DNA of 64,000 bases from Bursaphelenchus xylophilus (Eukaryota > Nematoda > Chromadorea > Rhabditida > Aphelenchoididae). The DNA lies in contig CAJFCV020000002.1 in assembly GCA_904066235.2 (NCBI GenBank), forward strand, positions 11,718,001 to 11,782,000. Direction: 5' to 3'. The position numbers and the translations under genes are program-made. Shown in pieces: positions 21,593 through 32,232 of the stretch. Numbering within the stretch: position 1 is the stretch's first letter; the number at the start of each line of letters is the position of its first letter. The notes beneath the pieces are model-generated. The model saw only the letters and a list, made by a program, of their open reading frames with translations. It was not told where the DNA came from and made no database searches.

Positions 21593-24500
21593 AATTCGTT
21601 GTGCATAAGCTCAGTTACTTTTGCTCCGCGACTTGCAATGTCAGCGGGATTGAGTTTTCCATCGATAAAGCGAAATTCCATCTCCTTTCTGTAGCTTTGA
21701 AGTTCGCGTACTCTGTTTCTGACATAGATGGTTTGATCGTCTTCATGTAATAGCTGTTGAATGGCCACTTGACTGTCTGAGTAGATGATGACGTTCTTGA
21801 TTTGTGGTAGTTCCTTCATGAGAAATTTGGCCACTTTTGCTGCCCCATACATCGAAGTTATTTCCTTTCTGGGAATCGTCAGTTTGATGCTCGATCGTTT
21901 CTTCAGTTCGCTTGGGAACAGTCGTGATTTTGCAAAGATTAAAGCAGGTTTTTTCATCGGTCCAATGACATATGCAGCAATACCAAAACCATATGAACTT
22001 GCGTCGCAGAACACCGCCATGTTGACGTCTTCTGATTTTAGTTCCACCATCCGCGGAACTTCTATTTCTTTCACGTCGTCGACATACTTCGTCCATTCGA
22101 ATACAAGTTCTTGGGGCACGGGATCATCCCATGAGATCCCTAGGTCCCAAATCTTTTGAAGGATCCGTTTGAATGGCAACATTGTTGGAGATAGAAGTCC
22201 AAGTGGGTCATAAAATTTTCCGAGATGAGATACCATCATTCTTTTTGTTACGGTGCCATCGCCATCGTACGTAAACTTGGGTCTTTGAATGACAAAGGTG
22301 TCTTCCTTGAGTTTCCACGGATGTCCAAGAAACTTTGTGACTGTGGCTGGTTCTGGGTTGAAGAACTTCATAATCTTGTCGCTATTGGAGTAATACTCTC
22401 GAAGCTCCATACTGGCGTTGGCGAAAATATCCTTCGTTCTTTGACATCGTTCCTTCAGATCTTCTTCCGAATCATCTATTTCCATGACGTTATCCACATA
22501 GATGTTTTGAATTAATCCTTGCCCTTCATGGTATCTCTCCAGATGATACCTGATCGTCAGGGCAAGCAGGCTTGGACTGCAAGTCGCCCCGAAGAGAACT
22601 CTGGTGAACCTGTAGACTTGGAAATTTGTCCTCGATACAGGTCTGGACCAGTCTTTCGGAAGAAGGAATCGGACCGCATCTCGTTCCGATGGTTGTAATC
22701 CAAGCTGGTGGAAGGCTTGTTTGACGTCACTGATGGTAACATATCGTCCATGGCGGAAGCGAAGGATCATTCCGACGAGTTGTGGTAAAAGAAGTGGTCC
22801 TTGATGGAGAGCATCATTCAGAGATATGCCTCCCTTGGGGGAAGCTGAGCAATCAAAGACAACTCTAATCTTCGTAGTTGCTTTATCCGGACGGATTACA
22901 GCTTGGTGGGGAACGTATGAAATCACATTGTCCATTTCATTCGTGGTAACCTTCTCGATTATGCCTTCTTGGAGTTGATCGTCGAAGATTTTCTTGTATT
23001 TCACCTTCAGTTCTGGATCTTTCTCAAGTTTTCTCATCGTTGTTTGTAGTCGGAAGAAGGCCAATCCGAAGTTTGTTGAGAGTTCCAACTTCTTCTCATT
23101 CCAAAGCCATTTGACGGTGTAACGTTTCCCATCAAATTCGACATCCCTCTTGAATTGTTCCAGTAGTGCTTCGTCGACAGTTTCTGGATGTTGTGTTGAG
23201 AATCCCAAATTTTCCAGTTTCCATAGGTTTTGTAATTGGTGATCCATGTTTTCATCGTCTCCAGTGATTGCTGGATTTGTCCATGTTGCAATACGTTCAG
23301 GTTGTGGTTGATGAAGTATGATGGTTCCCAAATCTGTCTCAAACTGCTTCAAATTTGGGCCGATGCAGGTACTGTCGGTCAATAATTGGAACATGTAGTC
23401 CGATCCAATTAATAAGTCTGGTGTCACGGTGCGAAGTTTATGCGATCCATCAGGTTGACGTTCGGCGTAGCCAACTTTTCCGACAAGCGTTTCCGTAGCG
23501 AATAGGGTCACTGGTAACGTATGATTCACCGTTGCTTCCACTACGTCCACTTTCTTCCTTTGGTTCATTCCCGCAAGTCCTTTGATGTACAGTTCCTTCG
23601 TTCCTTTGTTTTCCAGGCCAAGTTTTTGAGCTGCTTCTTTCCTGATATAGCTCTTTTCCGAACCGCTGTCGAGAAATGCCATAAGTTCCAGTTGTTCTCC
23701 GCTGTCTTCATTCGTTAATCTAATCGGCACTACAGGTAGTGTCGGCTTTTCTTCCTTCAGAAATGGCGCAGTACTAAATGCACAGTTCACTGCTGTCTCT
23801 TGACGTTCTTCGTCCTGGCAAGTCGTGGTGAACGTCTTAACATTCTTGATTGGTGTGAAGTTGGGGTTCTTGGGATTATTGAACCATGGTCGAGGCTGTT
23901 GCTGTGTTGCTATCGGGATGTTTCCAGGTTTCTGGCCGGTTCCTCGAGCTTGCTGAAATTGACGAGCTGGAGTTGGTTGTCGATCTCCATCGCAAATGAG
24001 TTGGTTATGGCTTCCATTGCACTTTCTGCAAGTTTTTCCGCAGTTGTGTGCTTTCTCGAATGGCTGGAGGCAGCAGTAACATCGATGTAGTTCTCGGATT
24101 TTATCGCGCCGCTCCTTGACTGTGGGACAGGTGTGGCATTGATAAGAACGGTGTGATGACGAATTGCAGAACAGGCATGGTAACAATTTTGCCTTTGGAG
24201 GATCCGCGGATTGAATAGTATATGATCGAACAGGGAAGGGGTTCTCCTTTCGCGTCTTGGTCATTTCTTCTTCTTCCTTAATCATGTCGAATAGCTCATT
24301 GGTAGCAATGTCGTTGTTCCACTCTGAAGTGATTCGTTTCCGGTCGTGAAGTTTGTATACGAGATATTTTGGTATTCTTGATTCTATCAGGTACCAGTAT
24401 TGGTCGTCTCCGATGGATCGTTTGTATTGTTTCAATTGATTACGAAGTTGGTCCATTTCGAGCAGGTATGCCTTGGTGTGATGTATTGATGTTCCTTTCG

Positions 24501-25284
24501 GTGTCAAAGTGTTCAGTCGTTGAATAAGTTGATTTACAATGACTCTGTCATCTCCAAACCTCTTTTCTAATGTCTCCATGACAATAGAATAATTTTCATC
24601 TCTGATTTGGTACCCTTGTACCATTTTCTTTGCGTCTCCTTCCAGAAGTCCAATGAGATAATTGAGTTTGTCGACATCATTCAAGTCGTTCCGTCGGTGG
24701 ATGGTTCCACGGAACCGCTGTATGAACTGTGGCCATGCAGTTGGTTCACCGTTGAAAGTTGGTAGGGATAGTGCCGGGAGTTTCACGTTAGTGATTGGGA
24801 TTGCCACCGAGGTTTGAGTCGCTGTCAGGTTTGCGGTGCTCGCATTGTTTTCCATGTTGAATTTCAATTCCATTTCTGCTAGCCGAGCTCTGGCTAGCTG
24901 TTTCTGTGCACGTAGTAAACTCTCCTCGGCTTCCTCCGGGAGAGTAAGCATCTTCGTTTTTTCGTGAAAAACATCCATTATCTTCTTCTCCAGTTCATAT
25001 TGCTCCAGGCTGACCCGATCTAATATGGCTCTCCATTGCTCGATGTAACTGTTAACTCTTTCCAGTGTTTTGGTAAGGCTCTGTGTGGGGCCTTCAAGGT
25101 CAATGATATATTCCTTGGTTTTAAGAAGTCTTGATCGGGTTTCTCCAGTAACCATTTCGAAGTCGCCGATTGAGTCGCATGTAGCCTTATGTTTTTTCAA
25201 CGTACCGAGTGCTGGTCCAAGTAGTCGTCGCAAGTGGCTCGAGAGGCTTTGAGTTTTTTCTTCAACCATTTCCTTAGGGTCCAT
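21166..25284 (-). CDS. BEL Gag-protease-RT-RNase H polyprotein
   Basis: One frame of 1372 codons from ATG 25284. Residues 1-340 are Gag-like, with coiled coil in the first 150. Cys/His zinc fingers lie at about 370-430 (CLFCNSSSHRSYQCHTC; CYCCLQPFEKAHNCGKTC). The aspartic protease motif FLDSGSEKS is near 540. The RT runs about 750-1000, with TISDVKQAFHQLGLQ and an active-site box YVDNV at 22486-22500. RNase H covers about 1100-1210 (VFCDASSYGFG, IIYSDSQVA). The frame ends soon after the RNase H/linker region typical of BEL, and integrase continues in the -1 frame. LTR and primer site lie 140-180 bp upstream. Confidence 0.9.
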   Translation of the reverse strand: MDPKEMVEEKTQSLSSHLRRLLGPALGTLKKHKATCDSIGDFEMVTGETRSRLLKTKEYIIDLEGPTQSLTKTLERVNSYIEQWRAILDRVSLEQYELEKKIMDVFHEKTKMLTLPEEAEESLLRAQKQLARARLAEMELKFNMENNASTANLTATQTSVAIPITNVKLPALSLPTFNGEPTAWPQFIQRFRGTIHRRNDLNDVDKLNYLIGLLEGDAKKMVQGYQIRDENYSIVMETLEKRFGDDRVIVNQLIQRLNTLTPKGTSIHHTKAYLLEMDQLRNQLKQYKRSIGDDQYWYLIESRIPKYLVYKLHDRKRITSEWNNDIATNELFDMIKEEEEMTKTRKENPFPVRSYTIQSADPPKAKLLPCLFCNSSSHRSYQCHTCPTVKERRDKIRELHRCYCCLQPFEKAHNCGKTCRKCNGSHNQLICDGDRQPTPARQFQQARGTGQKPGNIPIATQQQPRPWFNNPKNPNFTPIKNVKTFTTTCQDEERQETAVNCAFSTAPFLKEEKPTLPVVPIRLTNEDSGEQLELMAFLDSGSEKSYIRKEAAQKLGLENKGTKELYIKGLAGMNQRKKVDVVEATVNHTLPVTLFATETLVGKVGYAERQPDGSHKLRTVTPDLLIGSDYMFQLLTDSTCIGPNLKQFETDLGTIILHQPQPERIATWTNPAITGDDENMDHQLQNLWKLENLGFSTQHPETVDEALLEQFKRDVEFDGKRYTVKWLWNEKKLELSTNFGLAFFRLQTTMRKLEKDPELKVKYKKIFDDQLQEGIIEKVTTNEMDNVISYVPHQAVIRPDKATTKIRVVFDCSASPKGGISLNDALHQGPLLLPQLVGMILRFRHGRYVTISDVKQAFHQLGLQPSERDAVRFLLPKDWSRPVSRTNFQVYRFTRVLFGATCSPSLLALTIRYHLERYHEGQGLIQNIYVDNVMEIDDSEEDLKERCQRTKDIFANASMELREYYSNSDKIMKFFNPEPATVTKFLGHPWKLKEDTFVIQRPKFTYDGDGTVTKRMMVSHLGKFYDPLGLLSPTMLPFKRILQKIWDLGISWDDPVPQELVFEWTKYVDDVKEIEVPRMVELKSEDVNMAVFCDASSYGFGIAAYVIGPMKKPALIFAKSRLFPSELKKRSSIKLTIPRKEITSMYGAAKVAKFLMKELPQIKNVIIYSDSQVAIQQLLHEDDQTIYVRNRVRELQSYRKEMEFRFIDGKLNPADIASRGAKVTELMHNELWWKGPEFLLQDITEWPSTMVVPKLTDVPTETTTTATAKSDEPASLITKDMNWKKLINVTKHVICFINKCRPGRTPIPETPQEAGRRLVRAEQEIYPPTPKFKRDDVSTRMTLARGEWTPDWRTQNERKMQRTPSGYLWRVR
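21272..21298 (-). promoter_or_regulatory. Candidate -1 frameshift signal
   Basis: Read on the minus strand, CCCAAAA (21298-21292) sits in the pol frame as C CCA AAA, the X XXY YYZ slippery pattern. Seven bases later comes a perfect 5-bp hairpin GAGAC-GAC-GTCTC (21284-21272). A -1 slip leads exactly into the integrase frame. A simple indel mutation is the alternative. Confidence 0.5.
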
Positions 25285-25423
25285 CGTTTTCCAAGTGTGA
25301 GTTGATGTGTTTGTTGCAGTGGCTTAGGTTTTCCAGTTGTAGCTCCAAGGCAGGGAGCAGTTCGATTCGCAAGATGCAGTAGCAGTAGTAGTACAGTAAT
25401 ACAGTTCACAGTTAAGGCTCACC

Positions 25424-25436
25424 GGCTGAGCCCCCA
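25424..25436 (-). promoter_or_regulatory. Candidate primer binding site
   Basis: TGGGGGCTCAGCC on the minus strand, five bases after the LTR end. The first nine bases match the 3' end of tRNA-Pro as used by some retroelements; the rest does not. Confidence 0.45.
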
Positions 25437-25441
25437 AATCT

Positions 25442-25967
25442 TATTGCGCCCCTTGCAATAAGTCAGTAAAGTCTAGTGGTGAAAAATTAGTCCAAAAGGG
25501 GTTATACACAGTAGTTTATTTGAATAGAATCAGCGTGTACAATTCCAGAGTAGAGGAATATATCTTACTTCAGTTTTCGTAGGCGACTCTTGAAGATGCT
25601 TCACTTTTCCTAGGCGACCCTCTCTTTAGATGGCTCGGGCCGGGTTTATATACTGGTGGGGTTAGTGTGATGTAAACATTATTTCATAACAATTTCGAAA
25701 TTTAGACAAATATGTCGTGACATAATTCGTTTCTAGAATGCGATAGATTTGTTTCGCAATAATTTCTGCGTTAGAAAAAAGCGAAGAGAGTTATTTTCGC
25801 GTTTCGCGAAAAGAAGAGAAAAATGAAGAGACCTTTTAGTAAACAATTGCGAGAGAAATGGAGAGTAAAGAACGCTCACAAATTTTTCCCTTTACAAACA
25901 AGAGGAAAGATAAAAATATTATAGTTGCAAAAACTTTTTACAATTCTTTGCGAGTCGAGTCGCAACA
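25442..25967 (-). repeat. Putative LTR of the BEL element
   Basis: On the minus strand it begins TGTTGCGACTCG and ends GCGCAATA, so its tips are an imperfect inverted repeat (TGTTGCG/CGCAATA). It contains TATATAAA at about 25653-25646. Its first base abuts direct repeat S and its end lies five bases from the primer site. I found no second copy in the window. Confidence 0.6.
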
Positions 25968-26795
25968 AAGTGAATTTTGCGACATGCACTGTGCGAAAAC
26001 AAAAATTCACTTTGCACCGTGCAATAGTCTTTTTTGGGCTATCCTTTCCGCCCTGACTTTTGTCGCACAGTGCATGCGCGAAAAATCACTCCATCGGCTT
26101 TACGGATCCTTTTTCACAGATCAAAATTGAAAAAGCGGCCCGCACTGTGCGAATGATTCGGTACGGCGACGCAGCGCACTGTCCCTTTTTTTGCACTGTG
26201 CGCGAGTTTTGAACCATTTTGCACTGTGCCATTTCGCACCACCGCGCTCGGAAATTGCACAGTGCAAAGTGTCAGACGCTCGGTGCGAAATGGGGTTTTT
26301 TACCCGGTGCAGCCACGCGACAAAAAGCATGGTACTTTTAAAAGAGTGTAGTATCAGTCTGTCGGGAAAATAATGAGCCCTCTGTGGGAGTGAAAATCGC
26401 ATCGCTGCCGAGAAAATGAATTGTGTCGCGGCAAAATCAAATTGCTTTTCACTTCAGCGATGCGATTGGCGCAGCGACATTCTGCCCATTATTTTCCCGA
26501 CAGGCTAATCTTCAAATTTTTTTTCAAACAAGCGATTACGAAAGTGGTGACAATCGTAGAAAAAAAAATGTTTTTCTGTAAGTACGGAAAAGATTGCGGG
26601 AGCACCAAAAACCTCCAACTGATAATCACCTCAACGAACGCAGGAATGCTTGCAAAAAGCTGTTTTTTGAAGGCACACGTCCAAATCATGATAATCACAA
26701 ACTCTCCCAGAACATAAACGAACCGCTTTATAGTCGATTCAAAAATAAATTTTGCAATCAACTTTGGGGCTGATAAGTAATCGAGATGACAGTTT
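25968..26795. repeat. Direct repeat S, right copy (828 bp)
   Basis: Identical to 17412-18239. It includes the same envelope tail, now in an open frame whose upstream part (to 27217) is not envelope, and the same family B MITE at 26355-26505. Confidence 0.9.
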
Positions 26796-26989
26796 ACAGC
26801 CTTCAGGACAGGTAGACTTTTGGCGAAGTGTATTGAATAGGAACAAAACGGATGGAAAAAAGGTGGTTTTGAATTAAAATTGGAGTGTCTGTAACGTGGC
26901 GGTGAAAAAAGGGAGGGTTTTGAAAAAAATCTGAAGTTGGGAAAGGCAGTAGAAATAGTAAAAAAACGCGATTTGAGGTGTTTTTTATA

Positions 26990-27660
26990 GTTCACCAAAA
27001 AAAATTTTTGGTAAAAAAAAAATAAATTTAGCATTTTCATAAAGTGCATGGACATTTTCTCTATTAGCATTTTCACAAAGTGCCTGGACATTTTTTCGCT
27101 TTTGCACAGTGCATTTTGAACCTTTTCCCACTTGTCGCCAATGCACAGTGCATTTTTCTTTTTTCGCACCGTGCAAACCTCAAAAAGGCCGTTTGCACTG
27201 TGCAAATTTTTGAGCAAAGCCGCAGCGGCGCAGTTGAGAAAAGCTCACGTCGCAGCGATATTTCAAATGCACAGTGCAAAACCAAAAAAAAGGTGAGTGC
27301 ACGGTGCAAGAACTCGCGAATTTTTGTGCACGGTGCGGACCACGAAAAAAGTCTACGCAATTTTTGAAAACGCAAACATTTCGCACAGTGCATTTTGAAC
27401 TTTTTCCCACGCTTGTCGCCAATGCACAGTGCATTTTTGGCTTTTCGCACCGTGCAAACTGCAAAAAAGCCGTTTGCACTGTGCAAATTCCTGACGCAGC
27501 GACAAAATTGAAGCTTGCTTATGTCGCAGCGACAATTCGCCGCACAGTGCAAAAAGTGCAAAAACAAAAAAGGCCGGGGGAATGCACGGTGCAAAATGAG
27601 GGTTTTTTTTGCACGGTGCGTTGCGCAGAAAAAGTCCATGCACTTTCTGAAAATGTAATA
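26990..27660. repeat. Block of GCACWGTGC/GCACSGTGC palindromes
   Basis: The 9-bp palindrome GCACTGTGC / GCACAGTGC / GCACGGTGC / GCACCGTGC recurs more than a dozen times within about 600 bp, usually with A or T runs beside it. The same motif marks family G MITEs. Confidence 0.8.
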
Positions 27661-28056
27661 AAGGCCCCAATAGCCTTCCAAATGGGCTGATCTCAGCTAA
27701 ACTAACATCGGTTACGAAAAACAAGTCAAATCGCGGTCAAAAACGAAAAAAATAAAAAAAATTACGCCACCTGGAAGTTCGGGGGAAAAAGAAAACATTC
27801 GGGAAAAGACGACCTTAGGTTTTTCACCCCATTTTATCTCAAAAAATTCGATTCCTCTCTTTTCTTGTCTCTGCGCCCTCCGCTTTTGTGCGCTCTTTTT
27901 TCACGGATTCTTTTCAAACCCTCGAAGCGATCTCTTTTTCACGTTTTTTATAGCCTTCTGTCGGTTTTGTATAATAAACAGAGCGCTGCAAAAAATTTGA
28001 TTTGACACGAAAGACGGGAGATTTTAGGGGTAAGGGGAAATGATAATTTCTTTGTC
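27661..28056. other. Intergenic sequence
   Basis: No open frame, inverted repeat or other feature recognised. Confidence 0.4.
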
Positions 28057-29875
28057 TTACAGCGAAACTAGCGGAAGTGCGACGCACAAGTTTTAATATA
28101 ACTTGGCGAAAATTTAGAATGATTTTTTCTAAAACATACAGTGCGCGACAAAATTATAACCGCACTTTAGAAATTGCTGTAACTTTTTTGGTTGTCAATA
28201 GAAATGTGTGATATTTGGCTCCAATATGCATTAATGTCTCACGAATCATGTGCCAAAAAATTATTTCGGGAACTTTTTCCAATTTGGAAAAAAATTGAAA
28301 ATACCGAAATTTAGATGATTTTCTATGCGACAAAATTATAACCGCACTTACGAATTTGGTTAATTAGCCTAATTGAATCACTGAATAACAATAACTAATG
28401 TTTAGTTACGTCGCCTGAAGCTCCAATAACGCCGATTGAATAGCCGAGAATACTCTGGGCAAAGTTTTTTTAACCTCTTCTGGCTAATATTGTACCAGAA
28501 TCGGAAAAGTGCCTATTTTAGCTCAGGTAGGCCGTTCGGACAGAGTTTGCCAGTAACTAACTGAGTAACCCAGAAGCCTATAACACATCTATACGTTCTG
28601 GGAAAAAAGGTGTACCACTGCAGCAGAGAAGGGCGTATATATCCACCGAGTTTCCAACTCCAACGTCCCTTGGGCTCATATAAACTAAAAAATAGGCCTC
28701 AAATTGTAGCAGTAAAGCTATGCTGGAGGTTGTAAGACACAGCTACGTCATCACTGGGCGTCATATGAAGTTGTGGCCTCAGCTGGCCGGGTCCACGGCA
28801 GGGCGTGGCCGCGATTTGCCAAGGTGACATTGGCAAAATAGGTTGATCAGTTAAAGGTTAGTTTAACATCATTACAGTGCCGAAATCCTTGGAGATTTTA
28901 TGGCCAAATGATGTACCTGACGGCTTCACACATTACCTACATTACAGACGTAAAACCAGAAGAGAAATGCGTTATTTTCCGCGCCGTAGCGTTTTAGGTG
29001 GCTAGTTGATGATTTGGAGCGCCTTCCAAGAACCGGAGCGCTTCCGTTGGCGACCACATCAACTCAAATGAGTATCCTTGAGTACTAGGGAGTCTTAGGC
29101 AAGCATCTGGTAACGTATTGGCAACCAGGCTACACGTTAATGCAGGGCAGTGCTCGCGTATACCTTCGCTGGTCGACAAAGCTGTTCCTCAAACAGCAAG
29201 GAATTGCTATCCCGAACGAGCCTATGCGTTCCTTGGATTTAAATCCTATAGAGAACGTGTGGGGCTTCCAGGTTTACTAACCGACACCCATTATTTTACA
29301 GTAACTGAGCTAAGATAGGCACTTTTCCGATTCTGGCACAATATTGGCCAGAAGAGGTTAAAAAAACTTTGCCCAGAGTATCCTCGGCTATTCAATCGGC
29401 GTTATTGGAGCTTCAGGCAACGTAACTAAACATTAGTTATTGTTATTCAGTGATTCAATTAGGCTAATTAACCAAATTCGTAAGTGCGGTTATAATTTTG
29501 TCGCATAGAAAATCACCAAAATTTTGGTTTTTTCAATTTTTTTCCAAATTGGGGAAATTTCACGAAATAATTTTTTGGCACATGATTCGTGAGACATTAA
29601 TGCATATTGGAGCCAAATATCACACATTTCTATTGACAACCAAAAAAGTTACAGCAATTTCTAAAGTGCGGTTATAATTTTGTCGCGCACTGTATGCGAG
29701 ACTCCTAGCTCGCGCTTTGCAGAAAAAATCGAGGTTTTTAGAATGTTGAATATCTCGGCTGCGCTTGCAAAGCGCAAGCTAAAATTTTCAGGAATGGATT
29801 TGTGGCTCATGTTGAAAGCGTGTGCAAAATTAAAAGAAAATCTGGGCGTCAGACTTTGGACGCTTCCCTTGTGAA
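28057..29875. repeat. Family A MITE, copy A2, split by Tc1
   Basis: Left piece 28057-28138 and right piece 29693-29875 join across a TA into a diverged family A copy. Confidence 0.7.
28139..29692 (+). mobile_element. Tc1-family transposon relic with long inverted ends
   Basis: 1554 bp flanked by TA. Inverted arms of about 387 bp (28139-28525 and 29305-29692) start CAGTGCGCGACAAAATTATA. Each arm holds a second copy of the GCGACAAAATTATAACCGCA core about 190 bp inside, the IR/DR arrangement of two transposase sites per end. The middle keeps part of a transposase on the plus strand: FLKQQGIAIPNEPMRS then LDLNPIENVWG (about 29180-29265), the Tc1 hallmark around the third catalytic residue. Stops and frame changes break the rest. 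Confidence 0.9.
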
Positions 29876-29899
29876 CTTCGACCCTTTTTGTAGCCCTGC

Positions 29900-30364
29900 T
29901 TACAGGGGAAGTACTCCAAGTGCGCCGCTCAGATTTTGATGAAGCTTGGCACAAATTTAGAACAATTTTTTCCAAAATATATACGAGAATTCTAGAACGC
30001 GATTTGCAGAATCTTTCGATCTAGAACCGAGATTTCTAGATCGAAAGTTAGCGAAAATTTGACATTTTTTGCTGAATTTCGGCACGAAAAGTTTCATGCC
30101 TACTAGTCGCGGAAAAAAGTCCTGGGAATTTCTCGCGGCCGTCGCGTTCCGAAATGTTGATTTGTCGCTGCGAAACACGGGAATCGCGCGCGACAATAAG
30201 GCAAAATCAACAAAATTGCACTGTGCAAAAGCACTTTTCGGGTTCATGCACAGTGCAGAGTCGCAGAAAATTCCCAGGACTTTTTTCCGCGACTAGTATT
30301 TCTACCATAGAGGGTAATGCTTCCGAAAATCATTTTTTTTCGTTTTTCTCTCTGACCGCTCTCA
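29900..30364. repeat. Family A MITE, copy A3, split by family K
   Basis: Begins TTACAGGGGAAGTACTCCAA and is truncated on the right. A 194-bp element is inserted at a TA. Confidence 0.75.
30103..30296. repeat. Family K MITE
   Basis: Inverted ends CTAGTCGCGGAAAAAAGTCC / complement with TA on each side. The centre has two GCACAGTGC-type palindromes. Confidence 0.85.
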
Positions 30365-31143
30365 TTAGAGACAAAAACTTTAAATAATTTTACAAATTCC
30401 TTTTCCCAGAGCTGAAAAATGTAAAGATGATACGATATTTGATAAAAAATAGCTGAAAACGCAAGACCCGGAAAAACAAAACCACAGCTCTCGTGGAGAG
30501 TCCATAAATATTGGGAGTAATGAGGGTTATATATCAAACTTTATTGAGTTCTCTACGAGATGGAGATGCAAGAAATAGGGCAAGTGAGTAATGATCAAGG
30601 TTGTTTAGATGATGGTTTTGGGAGCACCGTATCTTTAGGCCGCTGGGAGAGCAAGAAAGATAATTTATTGTGATCTCTTAAAACTATACGTTAAAAATGA
30701 TGTAATTTACATCGTAAAAAGCTAAATTGAACATCTGAACTTATATTAATAGTAGGCGTTTTAAAAAATGTAAGATATAAAAATATTTTACATTACTCTG
30801 CTGTTTAGAAAAGTTGAAATTTTGAAAAAAAAACAAAAAAAATCATATCTTTAAAGTTGTTCCACAAGAATTAATAAAAAAAATAACTATTTTTTGCCAA
30901 GAGCATCCCAATGACGACAAAAATATTTACTCCAAAACCCACATTTCTCCAAGAAAACGAGGAAAAAGAGAATTTTTTTGGACAAACAAGGGGCTGACCC
31001 AAAAAAAGAGCCCATTCAAAAGCCCTGAGGGCAAAAATAGACGTCTGAATATGGCCATAAAATTTTTTAACGGGCGTTTTTTCGTTTCAAAGATTTTTAA
31101 AAACGAGTCGGAATAATTTTTTAAAATTTTCAAGAAATTATAC
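30365..31143. other. Intergenic sequence
   Basis: A/T-rich, without an open frame or repeat that I recognise. Confidence 0.4.
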
Positions 31144-31288
31144 CAGCCTGTCAGGAAAATAATGGCCCTCTGTCGCATCGAAAATCGCCGCCGAGAAAGT
31201 GAATTTTGTCGCTGAAAAATCAAACTGCTTTCACTTCAGCGGCGCGATTGATGCAGCGACATTGTGCTCATTATTTTCCCGACAGACT
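31144..31288. repeat. Family B MITE
   Basis: CAGCCTGTCAGGAAAATAAT and complementary right end. It lies just 3' of the transthyretin-like gene. Confidence 0.85.
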
Positions 31289-31327
31289 TTTTAAAAAAAA
31301 TTTTGCTATAAAATAGTTTTATTTTTT

Positions 31328-32232
31328 TTAATTATGAGCTCTAGCCAAATCATAGTTTCCGAGATAATTTTCGCCCAACTTCAGCTTCTCAACATAATTG
31401 ATTTGGTCGTTGTTGACGTTACAGTAGTGAGTAATGGTCAGATAAGGGTTTAGTCCGTAAATTCCATTGGAAATCCAGGTATCAATTGTTTGGTTTTTGT
31501 CGTCAAGGTTGAACTCTCTGAAAAAAAGCGAAATTAAATGATGATTTTTAGAAAAGTTGTATGAGCCAAGCTAACAAGGGAAATGCCCCAATTGCGACGC
31601 TCAGATTTTGATGAAACTTGGGGACAAATTTAGAATAATTTTTTCTAAAATATATGAGAGAATCCTAGCTTGCGCTTTGCAGAAACAACGGAGATTTATA
31701 GATCGAAAGTCGGCGAAAATTTGAGACCTTTTGCCAAATTTCAGCACCAAAATTTTCATGCTTATTTCTGCCATTGAGGGTAATGTTTCCACAAAAAATC
31801 ATTTTTTGCCGTTCGAAACTGGCAAAGTTATGGCCAAAAAAGTGTTTTTCTCTGACCGCTCTCCGCGTTTAGTGTACTCTCTCGGCGGCAAAGATAGTTC
31901 AATATCTCGGCGGCGCTTGCAAAGCGCGAGCTAAAACTTTCAAGAATTGATACTTGGTTCATGCTCGACATGTGTGAAAAATTTAAAGAAAATCTGAGCG
32001 CCGCAAGTACAAAGGAATACTTCCATTGTAAGCTAGATATTGAAAAAGTAACGTACTTAACAATGTTGTCAAAGATCCGTCCCTTATCCCAGAACTTTAA
32101 ATGCGTGCTGCTGGGGATCCATTGATGCTGTGACCTTGCCGAGCAGTAGAATTTCCCGGTGATATGAGCCTTATCTCTGGCGGAAACTACCGCAACCGCA
32201 GCAAGAAGAACGAAGAGTGCGAGTTTGGACAT
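31328..32232 (-). CDS. Transthyretin-like (TTL) secreted protein
   Basis: Two exons (32057-32232 and 31328-31517) give 121 residues. The N-terminus MSKLALFVLLAAVAVVSA is a clear signal peptide. The mature part has the TTL order: AHITGKFYC near residue 22-30, an FWDKGRIFDNI strand, EFNLDDKNQTIDTW (the 'G/R-x-F-x-L' segment of the family) and PYLTITHYCN near residue 82-91, with the two conserved Cys. TTL proteins are a large nematode family of small secreted proteins with a transthyretin-type beta-sandwich; their ligands are mostly unknown. The intron is almost entirely a family A MITE (31571-32033). AATAAA follows the stop. Confidence 0.85.
31571..32033. repeat. Family A MITE, copy A4, filling an intron
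   Basis: Full-length copy bounded by AACAAGGGAAATGCCCC and ACTTCCATTGTAAG. It forms about 86% of the 539-bp intron of the TTL gene. Confidence 0.8.

Larger units (their letters stand above)
17412..25967 (-). mobile_element. BEL/Pao LTR retroelement, one LTR visible
   Basis: Read on the minus strand the order is LTR (25967-25442), primer site (25436-25424), gag-protease-RT-RNase H frame (25284-21166), then an overlapping frame with integrase and an envelope-like protein (to 17933). The gene order and the integrase-envelope fusion fit Belpaoviridae, as in Cer7- or Tas-like elements. Both long frames are free of internal stops, so the copy is young. No second LTR is found where the left one should start, directly after repeat S. 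Whether it can move is therefore doubtful. Confidence 0.9.

Noticed and set aside
26489..27217. Open frame including the envelope tail in the right S copy
   Set aside because: The part beyond S is unrelated repeat DNA. It is a truncated duplicate, not a gene.
27073..27681. Long overlapping frames rich in Cys, Ala and His on both strands
   Set aside because: They are translations of the GCACNGTGC palindrome field.
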